Source: Niabella beijingensis (lineage in GTDB: Bacteria > Bacteroidota > Bacteroidia > Chitinophagales > Chitinophagaceae). From it: a stretch of DNA of 64,000 bases. Shown here piece by piece: positions 8,288 through 15,972 of the stretch. The notes under the pieces are model-generated. The model searched no databases, had not been told where the DNA came from, and saw only the letters and a program-made list of their open reading frames with translations. The position numbers and the translations under genes were made by a program. Every line of letters starts with the position of its first letter. Position 1 is the first letter of the stretch. Location: NCBI RefSeq assembly GCF_020034665.1, contig NZ_JAIQDI010000001.1, forward strand, positions 3,658,001 to 3,722,000, in the 5' to 3' direction.

Positions 8288-9091
8288 TCAGTGGTGCAAT
8301 GCCTCCAACTGCTCCAGGAAATACCGGGTGATGGTTTTCCTGCAATTGCCAAAGTCCGGATTATTGTCGGCACGATCGTTCAGGATACGGGTAGCAAAGA
8401 AATAAACATTGTCTTTTGTGGTCACATATCCGGTCCACCAGCCGATGTTTTTTCCTGCGATGCGGGTCCATCCTGTTTTTGAGCGGATGGTATCCTGTTC
8501 CTTTTCTTCGGTGATCATCACCTTCTTCAGAATGGCCAGGTTTCTTTTCGAGAACGGTAATTGGTGTTCTTTATAAACCTTTATGAGAAATGCGACCTGG
8601 TTTTTCGGGGTAATGGCAAAAGGTCCAAAGTTCCAGAAGTCGGCATCCTTCTCAGTAAGGTCTCCGTTTCCATAATCACATTTATCCAGGTAGTAGCGGT
8701 ATTTTTCCCGGCCGATGCGTTTGGCCAGTTCAATAAATACCCATCCGGCCGATACTTCAAAGGCTTCTTTTACAGACATATCTCTATAAATATCGGGCCG
8801 GTAGCCATAAAGCGTGGTATCGGTATGCCCGGGCCATTTTACGATCGCGTTCTCGTCATTGATCACACGGGTCTCAAGCGCTATGAGGAGGTTGATGATC
8901 TTGAAGGTAGATGCCGGTTGTGTTCCCTTTGCAGCATCTGCACTGTCACTGATCATCCAGCGGTTATTCTTCAGGTCAAATAGCGTTGTGCTGCCCGTTA
9001 CACGGCAGGCTTTGAACGGTTGCTGAACATCGGTTTGGCACCCGGCGCGGGCTGCTGTGAATAGAAAACAAAACAGGAATAATGTACGCAT
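8288..9091 (-). CDS. Class D (OXA-type) beta-lactamase
   Basis: A serine beta-lactamase of class D, exported by an N-terminal signal peptide. Motifs in order: S61-T-F-K64 with the acylating serine and the lysine that is carboxylated in this class, SAG at 114-116 where SxV is the usual form, YGN at 140-142, DFW around 151-153 with the Trp that shields the carboxy-lysine, and K205-T-G followed by WWTGY. The length of 267 residues is standard. The third residue of the SxV motif is Gly, not the usual Val, Ile or Leu. A sensor-only role is possible, but no membrane sensor domain is present. The gene lies 46 nt behind the thioredoxin gene and may be read from the metal-regulated receptor operon. 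Confidence 0.88.
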   Translation of the reverse strand: MRTLFLFCFLFTAARAGCQTDVQQPFKACRVTGSTTLFDLKNNRWMISDSADAAKGTQPASTFKIINLLIALETRVINDENAIVKWPGHTDTTLYGYRPDIYRDMSVKEAFEVSAGWVFIELAKRIGREKYRYYLDKCDYGNGDLTEKDADFWNFGPFAITPKNQVAFLIKVYKEHQLPFSKRNLAILKKVMITEEKEQDTIRSKTGWTRIAGKNIGWWTGYVTTKDNVYFFATRILNDRADNNPDFGNCRKTITRYFLEQLEALHH

Positions 9092-9137
9092 AAAGGAACT
9101 GCAATTTAATCTACTCCATTCAATTGCTGCTGTTTTT

Positions 9138-9674
9138 TTAGTGATTTCCGTATGGTACGGCCCTGTTTGTTTCAGCGGCTGCCTTATGGATGGTGGGATC
9201 GTTTTTGGGTACGGCTTCCAATAGCCGGATCAGGTCTTCGGGGATGAGATAACTGTTGGTCCGGAGTAATGGTTCCCCGCGGGACGACAGAATAAAAAGC
9301 GCAGGATAGGCAGCAGGCTGACCGTTACGGAGCCAGGCCGCCAGTTCATGTTCACCGCTTTGTATTCCTGTGGGCCGGTAGCGGAAACTGCTGTCCAGAA
9401 AACGGATACTGCGGCGTTCTTCCGCATTAAGCATTGCAAAATAAAAATGCCGGTCCAGGCAGGTGGCAACTTTTTTATTGCGGAATGTAACGGCTTCCAT
9501 TGCCCTGCAATACCGGCACCAGTCGGTGTACACGAAGATAATAATTGGCTTTGGATGTATTTGCCGGAGGCTGTCGAGTTGTTTGAATGACCGGGACATG
9601 GGTTGGGCCTCCGGTTGCAGGCAGCACAGCAGGCCGGTAAGGATAAATGGTATCGTATGCTGTAGCAACTTCAT
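9138..9674 (-). CDS. Exported thioredoxin-fold protein
   Basis: A 178-residue protein with a signal peptide and a thioredoxin-like core. The redox motif is WCRYC (VYTDWCRYCRAME), followed by TFRNKKVATCLDRHFYFAMLNAE, which places it in the thioredoxin_7/DUF255-like branch and not in classical thioredoxins. A cis-Pro region is seen in QPAAYPALFIL. It should act in the periplasm as a disulfide reductase. Its start lies only 6 nt downstream of the stop of the TonB-dependent receptor gene, so the two are almost certainly one operon. The receptor plug carries a CxxC, and a shared redox or thiol-dependent role is a reasonable guess. Confidence 0.82.
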   Translation of the reverse strand: MKLLQHTIPFILTGLLCCLQPEAQPMSRSFKQLDSLRQIHPKPIIIFVYTDWCRYCRAMEAVTFRNKKVATCLDRHFYFAMLNAEERRSIRFLDSSFRYRPTGIQSGEHELAAWLRNGQPAAYPALFILSSRGEPLLRTNSYLIPEDLIRLLEAVPKNDPTIHKAAAETNRAVPYGNH

Positions 9675-9680
9675 TACTGT

Positions 9681-11948
9681 CTATTTTTTAAATGCCGTAC
9701 GGTTCCAGCGTATTCCGAGAAATCCCCGGATCCCCTGGTTGGGTGCATATACATAGGAGGGATCGAAGGTCAGGCCATAAGGATTATCTGCTGTTACCGC
9801 TGCCTTCCCATCAGCGTCAAACTGCACTTGCTTGTCGAATGGATCATTGGCACGTGCGATCAGGAAGGGCAAACCCCTGCCGGGGGTCCAGTTGAGCAGG
9901 TTCTTAATGCCGCCATAGAGCTCCAGTTCAGGTCCGATCTTTTTGGTGAGCTGAATATTCTGGATGCTCCACCAGGGCGAGAATTCCGGGCGGGGGTCGG
10001 TGTCACTCAGCAACGGAAGCCGCATGGGACTGTAAACATTACCGGTATAATCGATGCTCAGTCCCCACTTCGGGAATTGATATCCGATGTTCCATACACC
10101 CGTGAATTTTTCGGTGAACAGCTGGCGTGTTCTTACCTGGTCTTCCACGCTGTACACATCCATATAAGTAGCGCCGGCAAGAAGTTTCAGCCCGGAAATC
10201 AGCGCCAGGTCCAGGTTCAGCGATACGCCCCGGGAAACGGCATGTCCGCTGAGGTTCTGGAAGCGGATCTCCTTCGGGTTGCTGTCGTAATCGGCAATGA
10301 TCTTATTGTTGAAATAGGTATAGAAGGCTGTGGCATCCAGGCCGATCATTCCTCCGGAAGTGGTATAGATCCTTTTTACGAAATTGATATTCGTGTTCCA
10401 GGAGGTTTCCGGCTTTAAGGCCTCCATAAAAATAACCTCCCGGGCACCGGTGAGAGCGGCATGGTCCTCTGTAAATACCTGTGCCACCCGGTAGCCGTTG
10501 CCGATGCTGAAACGCAGGGTATTGTTTTTATCGGGACTGTTCCATTTATAGTTCAGACGTGGTGTAAGGATACTTCCATGGATCGAGTTGTAGTCGTAGC
10601 GCAGCCCCGCCAGCAGTTTGTTATTTTCGTTAAGGGTGATCTCGTCCTGTACAAAAACGCCCGGCAGCCAGGTGCGTTCCGGCTGCGTTGCGGTGGCCGG
10701 TGTGTTGTCATCATAGTAGGTATATCGCAGGGCGGTTCCTGATGTGAGGTCATGCCGGTTCAGCGTTTTATTCCAGGTCAGCTGTAAAAAGCCGATATAT
10801 TGCCGGGCATCAAACGGTATCATTCCATATGCGCTGTTCTGATCATGACCGTTGGCGCTGAAGAGCAGCTGCATCTTTTCTTTTACCGGCAGCTCATATG
10901 CACCGAACAGCTCCCAGCGCCGGGTATAAATGCTTTCACCATAGACGCTGTCGCCTCCGCGGAACTTTTTATTCCAGTTGAATTCCCCGCCCCACCGGTC
11001 TTCGTGCACATACCTTCCTGCCAGGGAAAACAGGCGCCCGTTCTTCCGGTCCAGTTCCCATTTATTAAAAACGGAGACCCGGTGCTGCAGGGTCACATCG
11101 GTGAACCCGTCGTGATTATGATCAAAAGGGGAACTGTAATTAAAATAGTTAATGCCTGCCAGACCACGCAGCTTTTTGCCGACCCGGAAGCCGGAGGCCA
11201 GATCTGCATTGAGTTCCCTCCAGGAGGTACCAAAAACATCCACGGAAAGGGCAGGCGTATTGCCGGGTTTATGCGTGATGATGTTTACGAGCCCGCCAAC
11301 GGCCTCGCTTCCGTAAAGGGTGGAGGCCGGACCTTTTACGATTTCCACACGCTCGGTCAGCGACTGCGGGATACCGCTTAAGCCATACACGGTGGAAAGC
11401 CCGCTGACAATGGGCATTCCGTCTATCAGGATCATGGTATAAGGCCCTTCCAGCCCGTTGATATGAATGTCTCCTGTATTGCAGATATTGCAATTCAGCT
11501 GCGGCCGCACACCGTTGATGTTCTGCAGCGCATCAAAGAGCGAAGGGGTGGGGTTGGCCTTAAAATAGCGGGCGGTGTATACTTCAACCGGTACGGGGCT
11601 GTCCTGGCGGGAGACCGCCTTTAAAGTGCCTGAAACCACGATCTCCTGCATATCAGGCGCAAGACGTTCCAGTTGTATGGTTAACAGGGTATCACTCCGG
11701 AGCTCCAGCGTGGTGTCTTTCTCCCCGTATCCGGCAGCTGAAATGTGCAATGCCGTTTTTCCCGCCGGCAATTCCCGAAGTATAAAATTACCTGCTTCAT
11801 CTGCCACCGCAGTTACGGTATGCGCCTGAATGGTGGCATGTGCAATGGCCCCCGAACGGTGCATCACGCTTCCCCTGATCATAAACTGGGCTTTTGTAAG
11901 GGCCGGACTCAAAAACAGTGTCAGTAATATTGACAGCAGATATTTCAT
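9681..11948 (-). CDS. TonB-dependent outer membrane receptor, probably metal or heme/siderophore uptake
   Basis: A 755-residue receptor: signal peptide (cleavage near residue 20), a carboxypeptidase-regulatory-like domain (about 22-100), a TonB box-like region, a plug with the sequence IDGMPIVSG...VYGLSGIP and RVEIVKGPASTLYGSEAVGGLVNIIT, and a 22-strand type barrel ending in an aromatic-rich strand (LGIRWNRTAFKK). The plug contains C153-N-I-C156 directly before TGDIHINGL, a CxxC that might bind a metal or a thiol ligand. It is transcribed divergently from a DtxR-type repressor, and a perfect palindrome of the DtxR/IdeR operator type lies between the two genes. Iron or manganese-dependent repression is therefore likely. 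The thioredoxin gene follows after 6 nt. Confidence 0.88.
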   Translation of the reverse strand: MKYLLSILLTLFLSPALTKAQFMIRGSVMHRSGAIAHATIQAHTVTAVADEAGNFILRELPAGKTALHISAAGYGEKDTTLELRSDTLLTIQLERLAPDMQEIVVSGTLKAVSRQDSPVPVEVYTARYFKANPTPSLFDALQNINGVRPQLNCNICNTGDIHINGLEGPYTMILIDGMPIVSGLSTVYGLSGIPQSLTERVEIVKGPASTLYGSEAVGGLVNIITHKPGNTPALSVDVFGTSWRELNADLASGFRVGKKLRGLAGINYFNYSSPFDHNHDGFTDVTLQHRVSVFNKWELDRKNGRLFSLAGRYVHEDRWGGEFNWNKKFRGGDSVYGESIYTRRWELFGAYELPVKEKMQLLFSANGHDQNSAYGMIPFDARQYIGFLQLTWNKTLNRHDLTSGTALRYTYYDDNTPATATQPERTWLPGVFVQDEITLNENNKLLAGLRYDYNSIHGSILTPRLNYKWNSPDKNNTLRFSIGNGYRVAQVFTEDHAALTGAREVIFMEALKPETSWNTNINFVKRIYTTSGGMIGLDATAFYTYFNNKIIADYDSNPKEIRFQNLSGHAVSRGVSLNLDLALISGLKLLAGATYMDVYSVEDQVRTRQLFTEKFTGVWNIGYQFPKWGLSIDYTGNVYSPMRLPLLSDTDPRPEFSPWWSIQNIQLTKKIGPELELYGGIKNLLNWTPGRGLPFLIARANDPFDKQVQFDADGKAAVTADNPYGLTFDPSYVYAPNQGIRGFLGIRWNRTAFKK

Positions 11949-11976
11949 AGTATTCTTACTTTTTAAATTCTATATG

Positions 11977-11984
11977 CAAAAATA
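11977..11984 (-). promoter_or_regulatory. Candidate -7 element of the TonB receptor promoter
   Basis: Read on the minus strand this is TATTTTTG, matching the Bacteroidota -7 element TAnnTTTG. It lies 29 nt before the receptor start codon and overlaps the left edge of the DtxR palindrome, so a bound repressor would cover it. No convincing -33 TTTG box was found at the usual distance. Confidence 0.5.
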
Positions 11985-12015
11985 ATAAAGTTAGGTTAAC
12001 CTAACTTTATTATTT
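11980..12015. promoter_or_regulatory. DtxR/MntR-type operator, perfect 36-bp palindrome
   Basis: Every base pairs around the centre at 11997/11998. The core is TTAGGTTAACCTAA, flanked by AT-rich arms. This resembles operators known for DtxR/IdeR-type repressors (TTAGGTTAGCCTAACCTAA-like). It lies 32 nt from the receptor start on one side and 25 nt from the dtxR-type start on the other, so one site could control both genes. Confidence 0.9.
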
Positions 12016-12027
12016 GGCTTTTTTTAT

Positions 12028-12035
12028 TAGTTTTG
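12028..12035 (+). promoter_or_regulatory. Candidate -7 element of the DtxR-type gene
   Basis: TAGTTTTG fits TAnnTTTG and lies only 4 nt before the ATG at 12040. Transcription starting about 7 nt downstream would give a nearly leaderless message. A -33 box at the expected distance would lie inside the palindrome, consistent with autorepression. No good TTTG is seen there. Confidence 0.4.
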
Positions 12036-12039
12036 GCAG

Positions 12040-12696
12040 ATGTTGTCCAATACCGAAGAAAATTACCTGAAAGCGCTGTTATATCTTACCGCTGATGAAG
12101 CCGGGAAAAAGGAGGCGGGTACGAATGATCTTGCGGCACACCTGGGGCTGAAACCGGCAACGGTGAATGATATGCTGAAGCGGCTGAAGGAAAAGGAGTA
12201 TGTGAGTTACAAGAAATACGGCAAGATCTCACTGACACGATCAGGGAAAGAGGTGGCGATGTTTGTGATGCGCAAACACCGGTTGTGGGAAACATTTTTG
12301 TGTGAGGTGCTGGAGTTTAGCTGGGATGAGGTGCATGAGGTTGCCGAACAGCTGGAGCACATCCAGTCGGACAAGCTGACGGAGCGCCTGGACAAATTTT
12401 TAAATTACCCGGATTATGATCCGCATGGAGATCCGATCCCCAAACCTAATGGAAAAATGCCGCCCAGGGCCACGACCCTGTTATCGTCGGTAGCCGTCCA
12501 TCAGTCGTGCACGGTTGCCGCTGTAAAAGATACTTCTTCTGTTTTTTTGCAATACCTGGAACAGTTATCGATCGGTATCGGTACAAAGATCAAGGTGCTG
12601 GAAAAAATTTCCTTTGATGGTTCAATGATCCTGCAGGTGGGAAAGGAAAAGCTTACGGTTTCCGAAAAGTTCAGTAATAGTTTGCTGGTAGATTGA
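12040..12696 (+). CDS. DtxR/MntR-family metal-dependent transcriptional repressor
   Basis: A 218-residue regulator with the full DtxR layout: an N-terminal winged helix (EENYLKALLYL ... DLAAHLGLKPATVNDMLKRLKEK), the metal-binding and dimerisation helices (RKHRLWETFLCEVLEFSWDEVHEVAEQLEHIQS, with the usual His/Glu/Cys ligands), and a C-terminal SH3-like FeoA domain (about residues 145-218). Such proteins bind DNA when loaded with Fe(II) or Mn(II). It is divergent from the TonB receptor operon and shares a palindromic operator with it, which implies control of that operon and of itself. Whether iron or manganese is the effector cannot be decided from sequence. Confidence 0.92.
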   Translation: MLSNTEENYLKALLYLTADEAGKKEAGTNDLAAHLGLKPATVNDMLKRLKEKEYVSYKKYGKISLTRSGKEVAMFVMRKHRLWETFLCEVLEFSWDEVHEVAEQLEHIQSDKLTERLDKFLNYPDYDPHGDPIPKPNGKMPPRATTLLSSVAVHQSCTVAAVKDTSSVFLQYLEQLSIGIGTKIKVLEKISFDGSMILQVGKEKLTVSEKFSNSLLVD

Positions 12697-12774
12697 ACGG
12701 AAAGCGGTCGGTGAATAGCTATCAGCAGTCAGACGGGACCGGATATTGTCTTTGCACTATTCGCCTTTCATCAT

Positions 12775-13668
12775 TTATTTTTCACCGAAGATCTCATCCA
12801 GCGCTTCGTTTACCGTTGGATACCGGAATTGAAAACCTGCTTCCTGTAATTTTTTCGGAATAACCCATCTGCTCTTTAGTACCAGTTCTGTTTCGGTGCC
12901 GATCAGTTGGGCACCCAGTTGCAGGAGCCATTCCGGTGATGAAAAGTATACGGGAGGCCGGATCCGTTCCCGGAGTGCCTGCATAAATTGTTGGTTGAAT
13001 ACAGGACCTGGTGCGGCGGCGTTGTAGACCCCTTCAAGAGACGGCTGTTGCATCACAAAGCGGATGATCTGATATACATCCTCAATATGGATCCAGCTAA
13101 ATACCTGGCGCCCGCTTCCCTGGGAACCGCCGAGGCCAAATTTTACAAGACGGGTGTAAGGGGCCATTACGCCACCGCCTTTGCCCAGTACAATGGCTGT
13201 GCGCAACGCCACTTTCCGGGTCGCCGGTGTCGGGTGTTCAAAGAAAGCCTGTTCCCATGCTTTGGCTACGTTCACAGAAAAACCGGTCCCGATCTCACCT
13301 TCCGTCTCATCCATCGGGCGGTCTTCCGCATGGCGGTAAATGGTAGCTGTACTGGAGTTGATCCATAGTTTTGGAGGAGTGCTGCATTGGTCAACAGCCA
13401 GCTGTAATTGTTTGGTGGTCTGAACCCGGGATCCCAGGATGATCTGTTTATTCACCTCCGTGTAGCGGCAATCGACGGATTTACCTGCCAGGTTGATAAG
13501 GGCTTCGGCGCCTTCGAGGGCCGTTCTTATTTTGTGGGCATCCGTCCAGGTGATGCGGGAGCTGTTCCTGGAGATCAGCAGCACCTCGTAACCCGCTTCC
13601 CGGAACCGTTTCATAAGGTACTGTCCGATAAACCCGGTGCCACCTGCGATGATTATTTTTTGTTTCAT
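12775..13668 (-). CDS. TIGR01777-family NAD-dependent epimerase/oxidoreductase
   Basis: An SDR-fold protein of 297 residues. The start at 13668 puts the Rossmann motif directly at the N-terminus (KQKIIIAGGTGFIGQYL, GxxGxxG). Later motifs fit the TIGR01777 group (YfcH-like): ALINLAGKSVDCRY, a LWINSSTATIYRH stretch, RTAIVLGKGGGVM, QVFSWIHIEDV and the C-terminal domain with PEWLLQLGAQLIGTETELVLKSRWVIPKKLQEAGF. These proteins are widely annotated as nucleoside-diphosphate sugar epimerases, but the substrate is not established. It lies 71 nt downstream of the twin membrane proteins on the same strand and may be the last gene of the GbsR-type operon. Confidence 0.87.
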   Translation of the reverse strand: MKQKIIIAGGTGFIGQYLMKRFREAGYEVLLISRNSSRITWTDAHKIRTALEGAEALINLAGKSVDCRYTEVNKQIILGSRVQTTKQLQLAVDQCSTPPKLWINSSTATIYRHAEDRPMDETEGEIGTGFSVNVAKAWEQAFFEHPTPATRKVALRTAIVLGKGGGVMAPYTRLVKFGLGGSQGSGRQVFSWIHIEDVYQIIRFVMQQPSLEGVYNAAAPGPVFNQQFMQALRERIRPPVYFSSPEWLLQLGAQLIGTETELVLKSRWVIPKKLQEAGFQFRYPTVNEALDEIFGEK

Positions 13669-13739
13669 TCCGGCTTTTTTAAGGGAGGATGGCTGCATAA
13701 AGTCATCCTCCCGGTGTGCAAACATTTCATGGTGCTGTA

Positions 13740-14138
13740 CTACGCCTGGGGCAGATGAGGACCGGCGTTGAACTGTGCGCTGATCCTTTTTTGTTTTGCA
13801 ACTCTTTTACCCCGGAAGAACAGGTACATGTTCAGGAACAGCATAATGCCCAGATAGATGCTGAATCCCCCGATCTTTACGCTCAGGGCCTCGATGGCGG
13901 CCTGCGGTGTTTCAAGATGCCGGGTGATCTCCAGGATATAAAGGGCAAAGCCGAGGTTCAGCAGGTAGAACCCGATCCTGAAAAGGGTGTTGGTAGCAAC
14001 GGCTATTTCATCGCGTCCGTTAAAAATGTCCTTCATGTATACCAGGCTGTTGCGGAACAGGCTGTGGGCCACATAAAAAGTAAGCAGGATCACTACCGGC
14101 AGGTAAACCAGGTATGCTATTACGACTAAGTCTTTCAT
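13740..14138 (-). CDS. Small membrane protein, paralogue of the gene upstream
   Basis: A 132-residue protein with three to four hydrophobic helices (about 5-25, 48-70, 88-108). I do not recognise a named family. It is clearly related to the preceding gene: both start with a hydrophobic helix, and share a central segment ATN-x(4)-IGFYLLNLGFA (here) versus ATN-x(4)-IAYYLFNIGYA, then a second membrane helix ending in LNMYLFFRGKR versus FNMALIYILSKR. The C-terminus is basic and longer than in the paralogue. It lies 12 nt behind that gene, in one operon headed by the GbsR/MarR-type regulator. Confidence 0.72.
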   Translation of the reverse strand: MKDLVVIAYLVYLPVVILLTFYVAHSLFRNSLVYMKDIFNGRDEIAVATNTLFRIGFYLLNLGFALYILEITRHLETPQAAIEALSVKIGGFSIYLGIMLFLNMYLFFRGKRVAKQKRISAQFNAGPHLPQA

Positions 14139-14150
14139 GATGATTGTGTT

Positions 14151-14507
14151 TTATGATGAATAATGGAGTATTCTTTTTGAAAGGATATAGATGAGCGCCA
14201 TATTGAAATAATGGGTCACTGCCAGGATACCCACCAGCATTCCGGTTTTGTTGGCGATGGAGGCGATCAGCGTTTGAATGTCACGTACCGTCTGCCAGTT
14301 GCTGAACTGTACAATGGCATAGCCGATGTTGAACAGGTAGTAGGCGATCAGGATGATATTGTTGGTGGCATCGGCCTGCGCCGTATGATCGTGAAAAAGC
14401 CTCAGAATAAATACCCTTCCGTTTTTGTGAAACAACCGGCCGACCCGGGAAATAATGTAAATGGTAACGGCGGCGTAGATGATATAGGCGAGGATATTGT
14501 AGTTCAT
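14151..14507 (-). CDS. Small membrane protein, paralogue of the gene downstream
   Basis: A 118-residue protein with about four hydrophobic segments (about 4-22, 45-68, 82-108) and a basic C-terminus. It starts 2 nt after the regulator stop and ends 12 nt before its paralogue, so translation is probably coupled. The ATNNIILIAYYLFNIGYAI segment aligns with its neighbour. Tandem paralogous small membrane proteins often form hetero-oligomers; that is inference here. No transporter or channel signature is recognised. Confidence 0.72.
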   Translation of the reverse strand: MNYNILAYIIYAAVTIYIISRVGRLFHKNGRVFILRLFHDHTAQADATNNIILIAYYLFNIGYAIVQFSNWQTVRDIQTLIASIANKTGMLVGILAVTHYFNMALIYILSKRILHYSS

Positions 14508-14509
14508 AA

Positions 14510-15016
14510 CTATGCGATGAGTTTCAGCAATTTCAGCAGCAGCTCCCCGCGGGTGGAAGTGGCCACCCGTTCTACAAGGGTGCTCAGCTGCTCCGTAAAT
14601 GTTTGTATCTCGTGAATGGTCTTGTACAGCGCTTTGCCTTCAGCGGTTTTGTCTTTTTTTGTTTCCGTTTCCAGTTCCGTCAGTACATTCAGCACCGGGT
14701 CGATTTCTTTCTGTTTGCGCATCAACGCTATTTTGAGTGCCCATTTCCAGATATCCTTTTCAGCAACAAAATATTCCTTCCGGTCTCCGGCGATCACTTT
14801 TTTATAAATAATGCCATAATCCAGCAGCTGACGGAGACTCATGTTGGCATTGCCCCGTGAAATGGTAAGCGTTTCCATAATGGTATCCGTGGAAAGCGGC
14901 TCGTCCGAAACCAGCAGCAGGGCCTGTACCTGCGCTACAGACTTGTTAATACCCCACTCTGTACCCAGGGCGCCCCAGGTGTTGATGAACTTTTGTTTGG
15001 ATGCTTCTAAATTCAT
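14510..15016 (-). CDS. GbsR/MarR-family transcriptional regulator
   Basis: A 168-residue winged-helix regulator. The start at 15016 (MNLEASKQKFINTWGALGTEWG) gives the usual GbsR N-terminus; an earlier in-frame start 21 nt upstream is less likely. The DNA-binding part reads INKSVAQVQALLLVSDEPLSTDTIMETLTISRGNANMSLRQLLDYGIIYKK, typical of GbsR-type proteins, followed by a long helix (WALKIALMRKQKEIDPVLNVL) for dimerisation. GbsR itself senses choline, but the effector of this branch is unknown. An inverted-repeat operator lies just upstream, and two paralogous membrane-protein genes follow immediately. Confidence 0.88.
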   Translation of the reverse strand: MNLEASKQKFINTWGALGTEWGINKSVAQVQALLLVSDEPLSTDTIMETLTISRGNANMSLRQLLDYGIIYKKVIAGDRKEYFVAEKDIWKWALKIALMRKQKEIDPVLNVLTELETETKKDKTAEGKALYKTIHEIQTFTEQLSTLVERVATSTRGELLLKLLKLIA

Positions 15017-15049
15017 TGCTGTTGTTTTACAGCACAAAGATAAACGTTG

Positions 15050-15085
15050 TTATTGAATTTTCAAAAAATATTGAAAATTCAATAA
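15050..15085. promoter_or_regulatory. Inverted-repeat operator of the GbsR-type gene
   Basis: Two perfect 15-bp arms (TTATTGAATTTTCAA and its complement) are separated by 6 nt. Each arm itself contains a smaller dyad, TTGAATTTTCAA or TTGAAAATTCAA, so the site could take two dimers. The edge is 34 nt upstream of the regulator start at 15016. Autoregulation is inferred. Confidence 0.8.
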
Positions 15086-15117
15086 AATAATTTTCAGAAC
15101 TTACAACAACCGCAGCG

Positions 15118-15954
15118 TCAGTCGCAGGGAATGCCGAAGAGATCCAGCCCGTTGCTCCAGTAAAGACCTAGCGAATCCGGCAGGTAGCTTTTGAAGATCA
15201 TACGTGAAGGAAAACGGAACCGCGCTTCATTCTGCAGATCGGGGATGGTAAAATTATCGGTATAGGTGAAATAGAAGTTATCCTGGTTTGCGAAGGTATG
15301 AGTGGCTACCGTGTCCATATGCGTATAATCGCCCGGCTGGGCACGCTGCTGTTGCCTGATCCGGTTGTCCACAGCGGCATAGGAGGACTGATACGATAAG
15401 GAAAGTGGCCGGGAAGCCGCTAGCAGCGGCTGTCCGATGCCGGTGGTATCTTCCGGGCGAATGGTTAAAACGATCAGGTTGGTAATGCATTCATCAAGCG
15501 CATACAGCACCTCACGGTACCTGGTTTTCCGCATGCCCTTTGTGCCGTACAGATAAAGGTCTCCGGTCAGTTGCTGCCGGATCGCTTTTTCAAGAGCGTT
15601 GTTTTTAAGAAGCAGGAAAGGTCCCGTGCTGTCTGCAACGGAACAGGCAGTACAGGAAGTGGCCGGGTATACATTGAGGTGCTCCGTCTTTGCCACTTTT
15701 GAGAAGACCGAATCCGCCCAGCCGGGTTCACCGTCGCTATTGATCTCAATGACCATCCCGGTGGTTTTGGAAGAAAGGGTATAAACCGCAAAAAATCGGG
15801 TGCCTTCAACCGGCAGGGATGGGGCGGCCTTTTCTGCCGGCGCTGCTGTTTTCAGCGTATCTGCAGCTACCGGAGCCCGCTTGTCTTTTTCAGATGTACA
15901 GGCAACCATTCCCAAAAGCAGCAGGGCAGCGGATAAAGGAAATTGTTTCTTCAT
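15118..15954 (-). CDS. Hypothetical lipoprotein
   Basis: A 278-residue predicted lipoprotein: hydrophobic N-terminus, lipobox MVAC (Cys19), then a low-complexity Ala/Pro/Lys linker (about residues 22-50). The folded part begins near FFAVYTLSSKTTG and contains SCTACSV, a Cys-x-x-Cys at about residues 100-103. I do not recognise a family. It lies 18 nt after the stop-to-start gap from the PLP decarboxylase on the same strand... its start at 15954 is close to the stop of that gene at 15973, so cotranscription is likely. The role is unknown. Confidence 0.6.
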   Translation of the reverse strand: MKKQFPLSAALLLLGMVACTSEKDKRAPVAADTLKTAAPAEKAAPSLPVEGTRFFAVYTLSSKTTGMVIEINSDGEPGWADSVFSKVAKTEHLNVYPATSCTACSVADSTGPFLLLKNNALEKAIRQQLTGDLYLYGTKGMRKTRYREVLYALDECITNLIVLTIRPEDTTGIGQPLLAASRPLSLSYQSSYAAVDNRIRQQQRAQPGDYTHMDTVATHTFANQDNFYFTYTDNFTIPDLQNEARFRFPSRMIFKSYLPDSLGLYWSNGLDLFGIPCD

Positions 15955-15972
15955 AAGCGACGATTGAAGAGC

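Noticed and set aside
12722..12732. TCAGCAGTCAG shared with 62923-62933
   Set aside because: An 11-mer twice in 64 kb could be chance; no larger repeat unit or inverted ends surround the copies.
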